Shown here: piece after piece, positions 41,953 to 50,581 of the stretch
Layout: the number at the start of each line of letters is the position of its first letter
Position numbering within the stretch: position 1 is the first letter of the stretch
Assembly (NCBI GenBank): GCA_963815935.1
Contig: CAWFIL010000004.1
Span: 62,001-126,000 of the forward strand
Direction: 5' to 3'
DNA from: JARIHD01 sp963815935
GTDB lineage: Bacteria; Patescibacteriota; Saccharimonadia; Saccharimonadales; UBA4665
DNA: 64,000 nt
The notes under the pieces: generated by a model
What the model was told of the DNA's origin: nothing
What the model saw: only the letters and a program-made list of their open reading frames with translations
Databases searched by the model: none
Position numbers and translations under genes: made by a program

Positions 41953-43923
41953 CTAGTGAAGAATATGGACGTGGCTGGCGGTTACTGCTGCACGGCCAAG
42001 CATGAGTCGACCAACGGCAGCAACACCTTGCTCCATCGTACCCCGATGAAAGTCGCTTCTCATCACTAGCGTTACTAACTCATCATCTAGATGGAGGTCT
42101 TGGCCTTCGAATGTCTGTAGCATGCTAAATAGCGCGAGTGAACGCTTATAATCGGGTAACAAACCATAAAACCTGTCAAAGTCGTCTCGCCGACCATTAA
42201 CGAGCGACCATCCCATGCCGGCAATATTGAACTGTGATATGTCGACATCCAGCACCCAGCGGTAGTGATCCGCCCAATCGTCGTACAGCTCTATTGCCTT
42301 TTCGTATTGCCCGCGATACGCCATGTCGGTAAGGACTCTACCGAAAGCTTGCATTGGCGATATCGACGAAATCTCTTGGCGGCCAAGCATTTCCAGCGCA
42401 GCTTCATGATTACCTGTCGCCGTTAATACTTCCACGAGCGTCTTGTCGATAACTCTCGTGGCGAGATTATCATCAGCCCTTTGCTCGCGGATTGTTTGTA
42501 GTCTTTGCGCAAGAGTGGGAACTTGCGCAGCAATCTCAGGATATGTGTCGTTAAACGTATTGCCCAAGGCAATGTTGCGGTTGAGCCTATCCAAGAGTGC
42601 AACCGACAGCCGGCTTATCATAAATAGAGTGTCGTGCTCGTCGGCATCAAAAATCAGTAATTCCTGAAAGTACTCTTCAGCCTTAGCCAGACTTACCGCC
42701 GTCTGGGCCAATTGGGGTTCAGTTTGTTCGGGATACTGACGCGAATATTTATACGCCTGTAGCGACTTACCGAAGGCGGCGCAAAGCGCATACTCTTCGG
42801 CGATGCTCTCGTTCATAAAGCCCAATGGCGAACCACCCATCATGCCAATGTATTCGTCTGGGTCTGCTCGATCAGCGAAGTGGAACAGCGGGTCGACTTC
42901 CCTTAGGCTGTCAAGTGTCGCAATAGCAGCCTGCGGATTGCCGGCCCTGCGCTGATACCTGGCAATCTCTAGATTAATATATGCGTAGTCCTCGTATTTT
43001 GTTCGCGGGCCCATGGCGATAGCTTGCGCTTCTTCCGTACGGCCGGCGGCAGCCAACGCCAAACCATATGCCCGGGGTAACTGTTCGGACCCCTCTAGCA
43101 GCATACCGCGCATACCTCTGCTACTTAAGGAGTCAAATACTCTTAGTGCCACAGGGGAACGCTCAAACAGCAAGTCCTCTACGTAGGCAACGATCAGATC
43201 ATGTGAGTTGGTAGCCACGTAGTGTTCGAGCTTCGCCATAGCTTCGGACTCGGTAATCCCCTGCTTTCCTGGTCGGCCGCCTTCGTATCCCATGGCCAGA
43301 TCCCTCTGGAGAAAGGACATACCATCTGCTGACAAACGTTTACGGCCACCCTCTGGGTCGTCGGCCCACGCATTAAAGGTAGCAATTACTTCATCTTTAG
43401 ACTTTTTGGTGGGATCGTAGCTCGCCCCTAGACCGAGTAGCTCGTCAAGCGTAACCTCAAATCCATTCTCTGGGTCGATAATTTTGTCTAGGAAGAAATC
43501 TTGGTCAAATATAAAACCACCGACTAGCCCTGTACGTTGCAGGCGATCAAAGACTACTGCTCGATCAAGTTGGCTTCGCAGGCCTAGCTGCTCGATCGCT
43601 TGGTCGTCTGATCGATCCAGCCCTCCGACTAGCTGCAAAAGCTTGTGGCGTTGCGAGATAATCATTTCGTCATCAAGGCCATTGAGCGTTTTAGCTAAAA
43701 TAGCATACCTCGGCGCAGGATCAACGGTATTAAAGTCGTGCGCAACCGCTTCAAATACTTGCGCGTCTACAGACGACAAGACCATAGCCCTATAAAAAGT
43801 ACCGTAGGCCTCGCTAGCGGACATCTGGTCCCAATCGCGGGATGCCACGTTTATCTCGGCAGCTAGACCCTCGGTGCTGGCGTAATCAATAAGAGGTAGT
43901 AAATTATTTGATAGTTCTGACAT
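41953..43923 (-). CDS. TPR-like helical repeat protein
   Basis: 656 residues from the ATG at 43921-43923. All-helical, no membrane segment. Several helix pairs resemble TPR or Sel1 units, for example LALAAAGRTEEAQAIAMGP, EIARYQRRAGNPQAAIATLDSL, LTATGNHEAALEMLGRQE and YRGQYEKAIELYDDWADHY. It probably serves as a cytoplasmic scaffold or regulator; no enzyme motif. It diverges from guaB. Confidence 0.75.
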   Translation of the reverse strand: MSELSNNLLPLIDYASTEGLAAEINVASRDWDQMSASEAYGTFYRAMVLSSVDAQVFEAVAHDFNTVDPAPRYAILAKTLNGLDDEMIISQRHKLLQLVGGLDRSDDQAIEQLGLRSQLDRAVVFDRLQRTGLVGGFIFDQDFFLDKIIDPENGFEVTLDELLGLGASYDPTKKSKDEVIATFNAWADDPEGGRKRLSADGMSFLQRDLAMGYEGGRPGKQGITESEAMAKLEHYVATNSHDLIVAYVEDLLFERSPVALRVFDSLSSRGMRGMLLEGSEQLPRAYGLALAAAGRTEEAQAIAMGPRTKYEDYAYINLEIARYQRRAGNPQAAIATLDSLREVDPLFHFADRADPDEYIGMMGGSPLGFMNESIAEEYALCAAFGKSLQAYKYSRQYPEQTEPQLAQTAVSLAKAEEYFQELLIFDADEHDTLFMISRLSVALLDRLNRNIALGNTFNDTYPEIAAQVPTLAQRLQTIREQRADDNLATRVIDKTLVEVLTATGNHEAALEMLGRQEISSISPMQAFGRVLTDMAYRGQYEKAIELYDDWADHYRWVLDVDISQFNIAGMGWSLVNGRRDDFDRFYGLLPDYKRSLALFSMLQTFEGQDLHLDDELVTLVMRSDFHRGTMEQGVAAVGRLMLGRAAVTASHVHILH

Positions 43924-43986
43924 AACTTGTATTTTTAACACAAAACGACCATTTTCCAAGTCTGATCTCGATCGCTGCGGCTAACT

Positions 43987-44016
43987 TTGACAGGAAGGCA
44001 GTGATCGGCTTAGAAT
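43987..44016 (+). promoter_or_regulatory. guaBA promoter
   Basis: TTGACA (43987-43992), 18-bp spacer, TAGAAT (44011-44016), five bases to the guaB ATG. Predicted leaderless; one of the clearest promoters in the window. Confidence 0.75.
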
Positions 44017-44021
44017 AAAAT

Positions 44022-45155
44022 ATGGAACATAACTTATCTTTAGCACTCACTTTCGACGATGTGCTCTTGCGTCCCGGTTATTCCGGGTTCGACCGCAAAG
44101 ACATCACCCTTACTACCAATCTAACCAAGAACATCCAACTCAAAGCGCCGATCGTGGCCGCTCCAATGGACACGGTCACCGAAAGCAAACTCGCCATCGC
44201 CCTCGCACGCCTCGGGGGCGTTGGTTTTATTCACCGTAACTTAACCATCGAGCAACAAGCCGCCGAAGTAGCCAAAGTAAAGAAAGAAAAGCTGTTAGTC
44301 GGAGCTGCCGTTGGTTCCAGCGCCGGTTACGAAAAGCGCGTTGCGGCACTCGTAAAAGCGGGCGTTGACGTTTTGATCGTCGACTCTGCACACGGCTATT
44401 CCAAAAAGGTCCTTGAGGCAATTAGCTACATTAAAGCCAACTTTGAAGTTGACGTTATCGGTGGCAACGTCGCCACTGCCGAAGGCGCAGAAGCACTCAT
44501 CAAGGCCGGAGCGGATGGCCTGCGAGTAGGCATGGGACCCGGTGCCATTTGTTCAACGCGCATCATTTCGGGTATGGGAGTACCTCAGCTGACCGCCCTC
44601 TTCGAAACGTGCGCTGTCGGGCGCCAACATGAGGTGCCCGTTATCGCCGATGGTGGCATTGCCCGCTCCGGAGACATTGTTAAAGCCTTGGCCGCTGGTG
44701 CCAGCACCGTAATGCTTGGCCGCCTGCTGGCAGCCACCGAGGAAGCTCCCGGTGAAGTACACAAACTCAAGCCAGAACAAGTGCCCAGCCGTTTCCAGAA
44801 TATCCTGGACGGATCAAGCGAATACGTCTTTAAGGAGTACCGTGGCATGGGGTCAATCGCCGCAATGAAACAAGGGTTGAAGATCAGCTCCGAAGACGAG
44901 TTCCATGGCAAAGACTACCAAGGTGATGCACTGGTTGCCGAAGGTGTAGAGGGCCTGGTACCTTGCTCTGGAACCATCAAGCAACTCACCGACCAATTGG
45001 TAGGTGGTGTATTCTCGGGCATGTATTACATTGGCGCCCGGACGGTTAGCGAGCTATGGGAGACAGCCAAATTCATGCGCATCACCCAGGCGTCGTTAAG
45101 CGAAAGCCACCCACACGACTTATTCATCACCAACCCTGGCGACAACTATAAATAG
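44022..45155 (+). CDS. guaB: IMP dehydrogenase without CBS domains
   Basis: 377 residues against the usual 480-500. The TIM barrel is complete: LTFDDVLLRP at the start, VDSAHGY, GGNVATAEGA, the catalytic Cys in GPGAICSTRIISGMG, and the flap with EYRGMGS near 275. The pair of CBS domains normally inserted after about residue 90 is missing: the chain runs from the AEVAKVKKE helix directly to KLLVGAAVG. It oxidises IMP to XMP with NAD+. GMP reductase is less likely because the flap is IMPDH-like and guaA follows ten bases downstream. Confidence 0.93.
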   Translation: MEHNLSLALTFDDVLLRPGYSGFDRKDITLTTNLTKNIQLKAPIVAAPMDTVTESKLAIALARLGGVGFIHRNLTIEQQAAEVAKVKKEKLLVGAAVGSSAGYEKRVAALVKAGVDVLIVDSAHGYSKKVLEAISYIKANFEVDVIGGNVATAEGAEALIKAGADGLRVGMGPGAICSTRIISGMGVPQLTALFETCAVGRQHEVPVIADGGIARSGDIVKALAAGASTVMLGRLLAATEEAPGEVHKLKPEQVPSRFQNILDGSSEYVFKEYRGMGSIAAMKQGLKISSEDEFHGKDYQGDALVAEGVEGLVPCSGTIKQLTDQLVGGVFSGMYYIGARTVSELWETAKFMRITQASLSESHPHDLFITNPGDNYK

Positions 45156-45164
45156 GAGACATTC

Positions 45165-46688
45165 GTGGAAACACTCGTCATTCTCGACTTTGGTTCACAG
45201 TACACGCAGCTCATTGCCCGGCGGGCACGTGAGCTTGGCGTGTACAGCATCATCCTGCCGTTCACTGCCTCGCAGGCAGACATCCAAAAACATAATCCGC
45301 TAGGCTTGGTATTGTCAGGTGGCCCGAGCTCGGTCTACGACAAGGACGCACCCCAGATAACTGCCGATGTTTTAGAAATGGACATCCCGATTCTTGGTGT
45401 GTGCTATGGCATGCAGCTCGTAACCCAGCTGCTTGGCGGAAAAGTCGAACCAGCTGCTAGCCGGGAGTACGGCAAAGCCACACTTACCCTCAAGCACAAA
45501 AGCAAAATCCTGAACGATGACTTCGACAACAGCACCATATGGATGAGCCACGGCACTCACGTCACCAAACCCGCCGACGGCTTTGAGATCACTGCCATGA
45601 GCGGCGACATAATTTGCGCCATCGAGGATCCCGAATTAGCTATCTTCGGCCTCCAATTTCATCCCGAAGTTGCTCACACGCAATACGGCCGGCAAATACT
45701 AGACAATTTCGTCGGGCTGTGCGGTTTTGCCCGCGACTGGTCAGCCGCTTCAGTTATCGACGAACAAGTTGCTGCCATCCAGCAACAGGTCGGCGAGGCT
45801 AACGTGGTCTGTGCCCTATCTGGTGGCGTTGACTCGTCAGTAGCGGCGACACTCGTTAATAAAGCCATCGGCGAACAGCAGACCTGCATCTTCGTCGATA
45901 CCGGCCTGTTACGCCAAGACGAGTACGACGAAGTGCTAGCCGCCTACAAAAAAATCGGGCTCAATGTCAAACCAATTCGTGCTGGCAAACAGTTCCTCGA
46001 TAAGCTCAAGGACGTATCCGATCCCGAACAGAAGCGCAAAATAATCGGCGCCGAGTTCATCAACGTCTTCGACAAAGAAGCCAAAAAGCTCAAAAACTGC
46101 AAGTTCCTCGTCCAGGGCACGTTATACCCCGATGTCATAGAATCGGTATCGGTCAACGGGCCATCAGTAACCATCAAATCACACCACAATGTAGGCGGTC
46201 TGCCCGAAAAAATGCATCTTGGCCTAATTGAACCACTCCGTGAATTATTCAAGGACGAGGTGCGCCTAATCGGCAAGCAGCTCGGTCTGCCCGACGCTAT
46301 CGTACAGCGGCAGCCCTTCCCCGGTCCTGGTCTCGCCATCCGTATTATTGGTGATATCACCGAAGAACGCGTAAAAATTCTACAGCAAGCTGACGCTATT
46401 GTCCGCCAGCAAATTGACAACCACCCCGTACGCCCAGAGCTATGGCAATTCTTTGCCGTACTACTGCCGATTAAATCGGTTGGCGTCATGGGTGATGGCC
46501 GTACCTACGAACAAGCGGTGGCGCTGCGTGTCGTACAGTCCAGCGACGGCATGACCGCCGACTGGGCGCCGCTGCCACCCGAACTGCTAGCCAGCATTTC
46601 CAGCCGTATCGTTAGTGAGGTTCGCGGCATCAACCGCGTCGTCTACGACATCACTTCCAAGCCACCAGGTACTATTGAATGGGAGTAG
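45165..46688 (+). CDS. guaA: GMP synthase (glutamine-hydrolysing)
   Basis: 507 residues from GTG with GGAG upstream. The amidotransferase half has the nucleophile in GVCYGMQL and the His-Glu pair in LQFHPEVAHT (about 170). The ATP pyrophosphatase half has SGGVDSS near 225 and the C-terminal dimerisation domain ending KPPGTIEWE. It converts XMP to GMP, completing the step started by guaB in the same operon. Confidence 0.97.
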   Translation: METLVILDFGSQYTQLIARRARELGVYSIILPFTASQADIQKHNPLGLVLSGGPSSVYDKDAPQITADVLEMDIPILGVCYGMQLVTQLLGGKVEPAASREYGKATLTLKHKSKILNDDFDNSTIWMSHGTHVTKPADGFEITAMSGDIICAIEDPELAIFGLQFHPEVAHTQYGRQILDNFVGLCGFARDWSAASVIDEQVAAIQQQVGEANVVCALSGGVDSSVAATLVNKAIGEQQTCIFVDTGLLRQDEYDEVLAAYKKIGLNVKPIRAGKQFLDKLKDVSDPEQKRKIIGAEFINVFDKEAKKLKNCKFLVQGTLYPDVIESVSVNGPSVTIKSHHNVGGLPEKMHLGLIEPLRELFKDEVRLIGKQLGLPDAIVQRQPFPGPGLAIRIIGDITEERVKILQQADAIVRQQIDNHPVRPELWQFFAVLLPIKSVGVMGDGRTYEQAVALRVVQSSDGMTADWAPLPPELLASISSRIVSEVRGINRVVYDITSKPPGTIEWE

Positions 46689-46711
46689 CGAGTGGCATAT
46701 AATTGCTGCCC

Positions 46712-46945
46712 ATGGAGACAATAAGCACAATCGATATAGACGCCGTGATTGCCGAGATGGAGCAATCATTGGGCGAAGCCTTAGGACCAGTTGCGCTAGC
46801 CGGGTGCGAAGTCGCCCAGCCAATTGCTCGTGACCCCATCAACCCACCGGTACCCGACCGGCCACGTTCACCAGACCGGCAAGATCCGCGCCCTTGGCCC
46901 GTGCCAGAGCCACAACCCGCGCCCGAACCAGCACCTTCACGTTGA
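46712..46945 (+). CDS. Small protein with Pro-rich tail
   Basis: 77 residues from the ATG at 46712. The first 40 residues form an acidic helical part (DIDAVIAEMEQSLGEAL) with one Cys, and the rest is rich in Pro, Arg, Asp and Glu (PPVPDRPRSPDRQDPRP). A TATAAT box (46698-46703) stands eight bases before the ATG, between guaA and this gene. Function unknown. Confidence 0.6.
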   Translation: METISTIDIDAVIAEMEQSLGEALGPVALAGCEVAQPIARDPINPPVPDRPRSPDRQDPRPWPVPEPQPAPEPAPSR

Positions 46946-46949
46946 GTGA

Positions 46950-47654
46950 CTATTTACCGCGCTTGACCGTCCGCCAACGCTCGCCAGAACAGAGGCGCTG
47001 CCAGTGTTTGATGTGTTTGGGGTAGGCCTCGACCTCTTCGGCATGCACCCAGTGACGCTTGCGGTCGCTTTTGATTAGATCGGCAAAACGAATACCGTCC
47101 AGATGGTGCATTTCGTGCTGGATAATGCGGGCCGTAAAGTTCTCGAAGACCCGTTCGGCTTGTTCACCGTCAGGCGTCAGAGCCCGTATCTTGACCGCAA
47201 CTGGACGGCGGACCAAGCCCCACACTAGTCCGGTAGAGAAACAGCCCTCACGTCCTTCGACGGTTTCTTTGCTGCGCCATATAATCTCAGGATTTATAAA
47301 GCATTCTAGCTTACCGTAGTGCTTGCGGTTGGGCAGTACCTTGGTGTCCACCAGGATGATCCGCAAAGATTCGCCAATTTGCGGAGCAGCCAAGCCCACC
47401 AACGTACGTCGTTCTTTGCCCTTACGCTGAGCCCGCTGTCCAGTTGCTGCGGTATACAGGCGTTCAATAACCTGTTTAACATGTTGCGTATCAAGTTCTT
47501 CGGGTTTGATGTGACGAGCCACACGGTTTAAGACCGGATCGTGGGGCGCAACCATACCCAACGCTTGCTCGGCAGCAGTACGGGCAATATCCCCCGGGGT
47601 GGAATCGTATAGGTCGTTAGGCAGTAACGTTGCTGATTTGTTCTTGGCAGGCAT
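46950..47654 (-). CDS. def: Peptide deformylase
   Basis: 234 residues from the ATG at 47652-47654; longer frames upstream lie within trhO. PDF motifs in order: GLAAPQ, EGCFS with the metal Cys, and HEMHH with both His ligands and the catalytic Glu. The usual Asp after HEM is His here. An N-terminal extension of about 60 residues carries a basic patch (GQRAQRKGKERR). It removes the formyl group from nascent chains. It starts inside the 3' end of trhO (38-bp overlap). Confidence 0.9.
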   Translation of the reverse strand: MPAKNKSATLLPNDLYDSTPGDIARTAAEQALGMVAPHDPVLNRVARHIKPEELDTQHVKQVIERLYTAATGQRAQRKGKERRTLVGLAAPQIGESLRIILVDTKVLPNRKHYGKLECFINPEIIWRSKETVEGREGCFSTGLVWGLVRRPVAVKIRALTPDGEQAERVFENFTARIIQHEMHHLDGIRFADLIKSDRKRHWVHAEEVEAYPKHIKHWQRLCSGERWRTVKRGK

Positions 47655-48510
47655 CGGAGCAAGTATCCTTGTCTGTTTTACACCGCTCGCAGATAAGTAC
47701 GAGGTTATTGCACGATTTAAGGGCACAGTTTTCGTAGTTGCTTGTCTTGGACTGGCAATGGACGCAGTCACCAATGTCTTTGGCTTTATCGGAGAACTTT
47801 ACGTTCATGCGGTCATCAAACACGTACAACGAGCCTTCCCAGAGACCGTCGTCGGCGTACTTTTCGCCGTATTTTACGATACCACCGTCGATTTGATACA
47901 CCTCTTTAAAGCCACGCTTTTTCATCATACTACTGAGAATTTCGCAGCGGATGCCGCCGGTACAGTAGGTTACGACCGGCTTGTCTTTGATGTCGTTATA
48001 TTTGGGGTCTTCCAGCTCTTTTTTGAAATCACGGGAGGTATGGACGTCGGGCACGATCGCGTTCTTGAACTTGCCCACGGCTGCCTCATACGCGTTCCGG
48101 CCATCGAAGAAGACAACATCGTCACCACGCTCCTGGACCAGCCGGTGGACTTCTTCGGGCTTGAGGTGCATACCGCCACCAACCACACCGTTCTCGTCAA
48201 CCTGCAGCTCGTCACTCGCATCAAATGCCACAATCTCTTTGCGGACCTTAACGCTCAAACGCGGAAAGTTGTCCCGGCCACCATCTGACCACTTAAAAAC
48301 CGTACCTTTAAAGCCAGCATATTCCTTGGTAGCCTTAGCGTACGCTTTAATGCCATCGATATCACCACCAACCGTACCGTTAATGCCGTGTTCGGAAATA
48401 AGAATCCGGCCGTACAGATTGAGCTTCTCGCACAGCGTCCGCTGCCAAAGCCTGACGGCTTCTGGATCAGCGATGGGCGCAAATTTGTAATACAGAATAA
48501 TTTTTTGCAT
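47617..48510 (-). CDS. trhO: Rhodanese-like tRNA uridine hydroxylase TrhO (YceA family)
   Basis: 297 residues. The N-terminal acylphosphatase-like part has ILISEHGINGTVGG, the rhodanese domain has the active-site loop YCTGGIRCE (about 179-187), and the C-terminal part has two Cys pairs (CVHCQSKTSNYENC and CERCKTDKDTCSDAC). The family installs the 5-hydroxy group of uridine 34 in tRNA without oxygen-requiring partners. Confidence 0.92.
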   Translation of the reverse strand: MQKIILYYKFAPIADPEAVRLWQRTLCEKLNLYGRILISEHGINGTVGGDIDGIKAYAKATKEYAGFKGTVFKWSDGGRDNFPRLSVKVRKEIVAFDASDELQVDENGVVGGGMHLKPEEVHRLVQERGDDVVFFDGRNAYEAAVGKFKNAIVPDVHTSRDFKKELEDPKYNDIKDKPVVTYCTGGIRCEILSSMMKKRGFKEVYQIDGGIVKYGEKYADDGLWEGSLYVFDDRMNVKFSDKAKDIGDCVHCQSKTSNYENCALKSCNNLVLICERCKTDKDTCSDACQEQISNVTA

Positions 48511-48619
48511 CAGGGGTGATTATATCAGTACCGAGGTTACTTGTCATCGGCCGTACAGAGTCATCTGAACTATAGATGTAATAAACACTACACTTTTTTA
48601 TCTGTTAGTGTTGACGCTT

Positions 48620-48629
48620 GTGGTATACT
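48620..48629 (+). promoter_or_regulatory. Extended -10 promoter of the ABC exporter leader
   Basis: TGTGG directly before TATACT (48624-48629). The -35 region is poor. Transcription would start near 48636. Confidence 0.5.
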
Positions 48630-48648
48630 CAAGTTTATATCATCAAAT

Positions 48649-48739
48649 GTAAAGGAAAGAGCGGAAAAAATGACAGCACTTTGTGTATATGGCAGGCGTA
48701 CTATCGGCACCGCTCTTCGCGGCTAAGCCGTACCTTTAC
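48649..48739 (+). ncRNA. Candidate structured leader of the ABC exporter operon
   Basis: GTAAAGG (48649-48655) pairs with CCTTTAC (48733-48739); inside it AAGAGCGG (48657-48664) pairs with CCGCTCTT (48710-48717), and CGGC-TAA-GCCG (48720-48730) forms a third hairpin. An 18-codon ORF lies between the arms. Read by eye; may be a leader-peptide attenuator. Confidence 0.5.
48670..48726 (+). CDS. Putative leader peptide before the ABC exporters
   Basis: 18 residues, MTALCVYGRRTIGTALRG. The start lies a few bases after GGAAAGAGCGG, which can serve as a ribosome site but is also an arm of the leader helix. The stop codon falls in the loop of the third hairpin. Translation would therefore open the RNA structure. 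Confidence 0.4.
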   Translation: MTALCVYGRRTIGTALRG

Positions 48740-48791
48740 GCCTCTCTTCACCCAACGAACAACAATTTTTTCTACCTAATACGGAGCTTTT

Positions 48792-50576
48792 ATGTCCGAC
48801 CTAGATTCCATTAAGAATATGATCCGGTTTTTCATCCGGGAACAGATGCGCTATCCACGCCTCCTTTTCGGCATGCTCATCGTGCATCCCTTCGCAATCC
48901 TATTTTTGCGATTCTTGCCTGCCCTGATTGTCGCTGACATCTTAAACAAACTAACCAAGCACCAGTATGTCCACGGCGACCTATGGGGCAGTTTTGGCCT
49001 ACCTATTGTATCGGCCGTCGCACTAGAAGCATTCGGTGGCATTGTTTTGTGGCGCATCGTTATTTACTTCAACTGGAAGATGGAAGGTCTAATCGTCCGC
49101 GACATCAATACCAAAGTATTTGACCACCTTCTTAAGCTAAGCTCTACCTTCCACGCTAACAATTTTGGTGGCTCGCTCGTGTCGCAGACCTCTAAGCTAT
49201 CCGGTGCTTACGTACGATTCACCGACACCACACTATTTCAGGTGTTAGGTTTGTTCTGGGCGCTCGTATTCGCCGCAGTAATCCTATTAGGACGAGCACC
49301 GTTATTTGTTGTGCTATTACTTGTCTTTACGGTCATCTACATCGCAGCGGCCGTAGTGATCACAGGGAAAGTACGGCATCTCAACCAAGTCGAAGCCGAC
49401 GCCAGCAATGCGCAGACCGGCCAACTTGCTGATGCCATTACTAACGTCATGGCCGTCAAGAGTTTTGCTGCAGGCAAGACTGAATCGAAACGCTTCGCCA
49501 AAACCAGCGAGACGGCTCGCATGGCTACCGTCAATTTAATGTGGGCATCCCTGAAACGTGAAGCTGTATTCGGTTCGATTGGTACGACCATCGATGCCGT
49601 TGCAATTACACTGGCAGTCGGCAGTATCGTACTATTCGACGCCAACATTGCCACCGTGTTCTTGATCCTCAGCTACACAAACGACATCTTACAGCGCCTG
49701 TGGGAGTTTAGTACACAGTCACTGCGTACCTACAACCGAGCAATCGGTGACTCGCAAGCCATGCTGGAAGTTCTGGCCATTCAGCCAGAGATTAAAGACT
49801 CCGCCAAACCCGAGAAATCCCATATTAGCCATGGTGCTATTACGTTCAAAGACATGAGCTTTGCTCACGATGGCAACACTGGTGATCCGCTATTTGACAA
49901 GCTCAACCTTGACATCAAAGCCAGCGAAAAGATTGGTCTGGTCGGGCACTCCGGCTCCGGCAAGACCACCCTCACTCGCCTATTGTTGCGCTTTAGCGAT
50001 GTGGCCAGTGGTGAGATTCTTATCGATGGCCAAAACATCGCCAGCATCAGCCAGGATGATCTACGCAAAGCGATTGCTTATGTACCACAAGAACCCTTGC
50101 TCTTCCATCGCTCGATCCGCGAGAACATCGCCTACGGTAAGCCTAACGCCAGCGACGAAGAGGTCGTCGAAGCTGCTCGCAAGGCACACGCCATGGAGTT
50201 TATCGACAAACTTTCCGACGGCATGGAAACGCTCGTTGGCGAGCGCGGCGTTAAGCTATCCGGTGGTCAGCGACAACGTATCGCCATTGCCCGAGCCCTT
50301 CTAAAAGACGCTCCTATCCTAGCCTTGGACGAAGCAACCTCGGCACTAGATAGCGAAAGCGAAAAGCTCATCCAAGCCGCGTTATGGGAGCTCATGAAAG
50401 GCCGAACCACAATTGTCATCGCCCACCGTTTGAGTACTATCCAAAAGATGGATCGCATTCTGGTTCTGGAAGACGGTGCGATTGTCGAACAGGGCAGCCA
50501 CGCCGAACTCGTCAAAAACCACGGCGTCTACGCCCAACTCTGGGCCCACCAATCTGGTGGCTTTATCGAAGAGTAG
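48792..50576 (+). CDS. ABC exporter (fused membrane and ATPase domains), copy 1
   Basis: 594 residues. Six membrane helices in the first 310 residues and a C-terminal ATPase: Walker A GHSGSGKT, signature LSGGQRQR, Walker B ILALDEATSALD, and H-loop IVIAHRLST. It ends with LWAHQSGGFIEE, identical in copies 2 and 3. CGGAG lies seven bases before the ATG. The substrate is unknown; multidrug or lipid type. First of three tandem genes in one operon. Confidence 0.93.
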   Translation: MSDLDSIKNMIRFFIREQMRYPRLLFGMLIVHPFAILFLRFLPALIVADILNKLTKHQYVHGDLWGSFGLPIVSAVALEAFGGIVLWRIVIYFNWKMEGLIVRDINTKVFDHLLKLSSTFHANNFGGSLVSQTSKLSGAYVRFTDTTLFQVLGLFWALVFAAVILLGRAPLFVVLLLVFTVIYIAAAVVITGKVRHLNQVEADASNAQTGQLADAITNVMAVKSFAAGKTESKRFAKTSETARMATVNLMWASLKREAVFGSIGTTIDAVAITLAVGSIVLFDANIATVFLILSYTNDILQRLWEFSTQSLRTYNRAIGDSQAMLEVLAIQPEIKDSAKPEKSHISHGAITFKDMSFAHDGNTGDPLFDKLNLDIKASEKIGLVGHSGSGKTTLTRLLLRFSDVASGEILIDGQNIASISQDDLRKAIAYVPQEPLLFHRSIRENIAYGKPNASDEEVVEAARKAHAMEFIDKLSDGMETLVGERGVKLSGGQRQRIAIARALLKDAPILALDEATSALDSESEKLIQAALWELMKGRTTIVIAHRLSTIQKMDRILVLEDGAIVEQGSHAELVKNHGVYAQLWAHQSGGFIEE

Positions 50577-50581
50577 TGACT

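Noticed and set aside
47599..48288. Plus-strand open frame of 229 codons opposite def/trhO
   Set aside because: Long but antisense to two well-recognised genes; composition follows the codon pattern of the opposite strand.
50384..50581. Start of the second ABC exporter inside the first gene
   Set aside because: The extra 66 residues are antisense-like in composition and in another frame of copy 1; the ATG at 50582 gives the normal exporter N-terminus.
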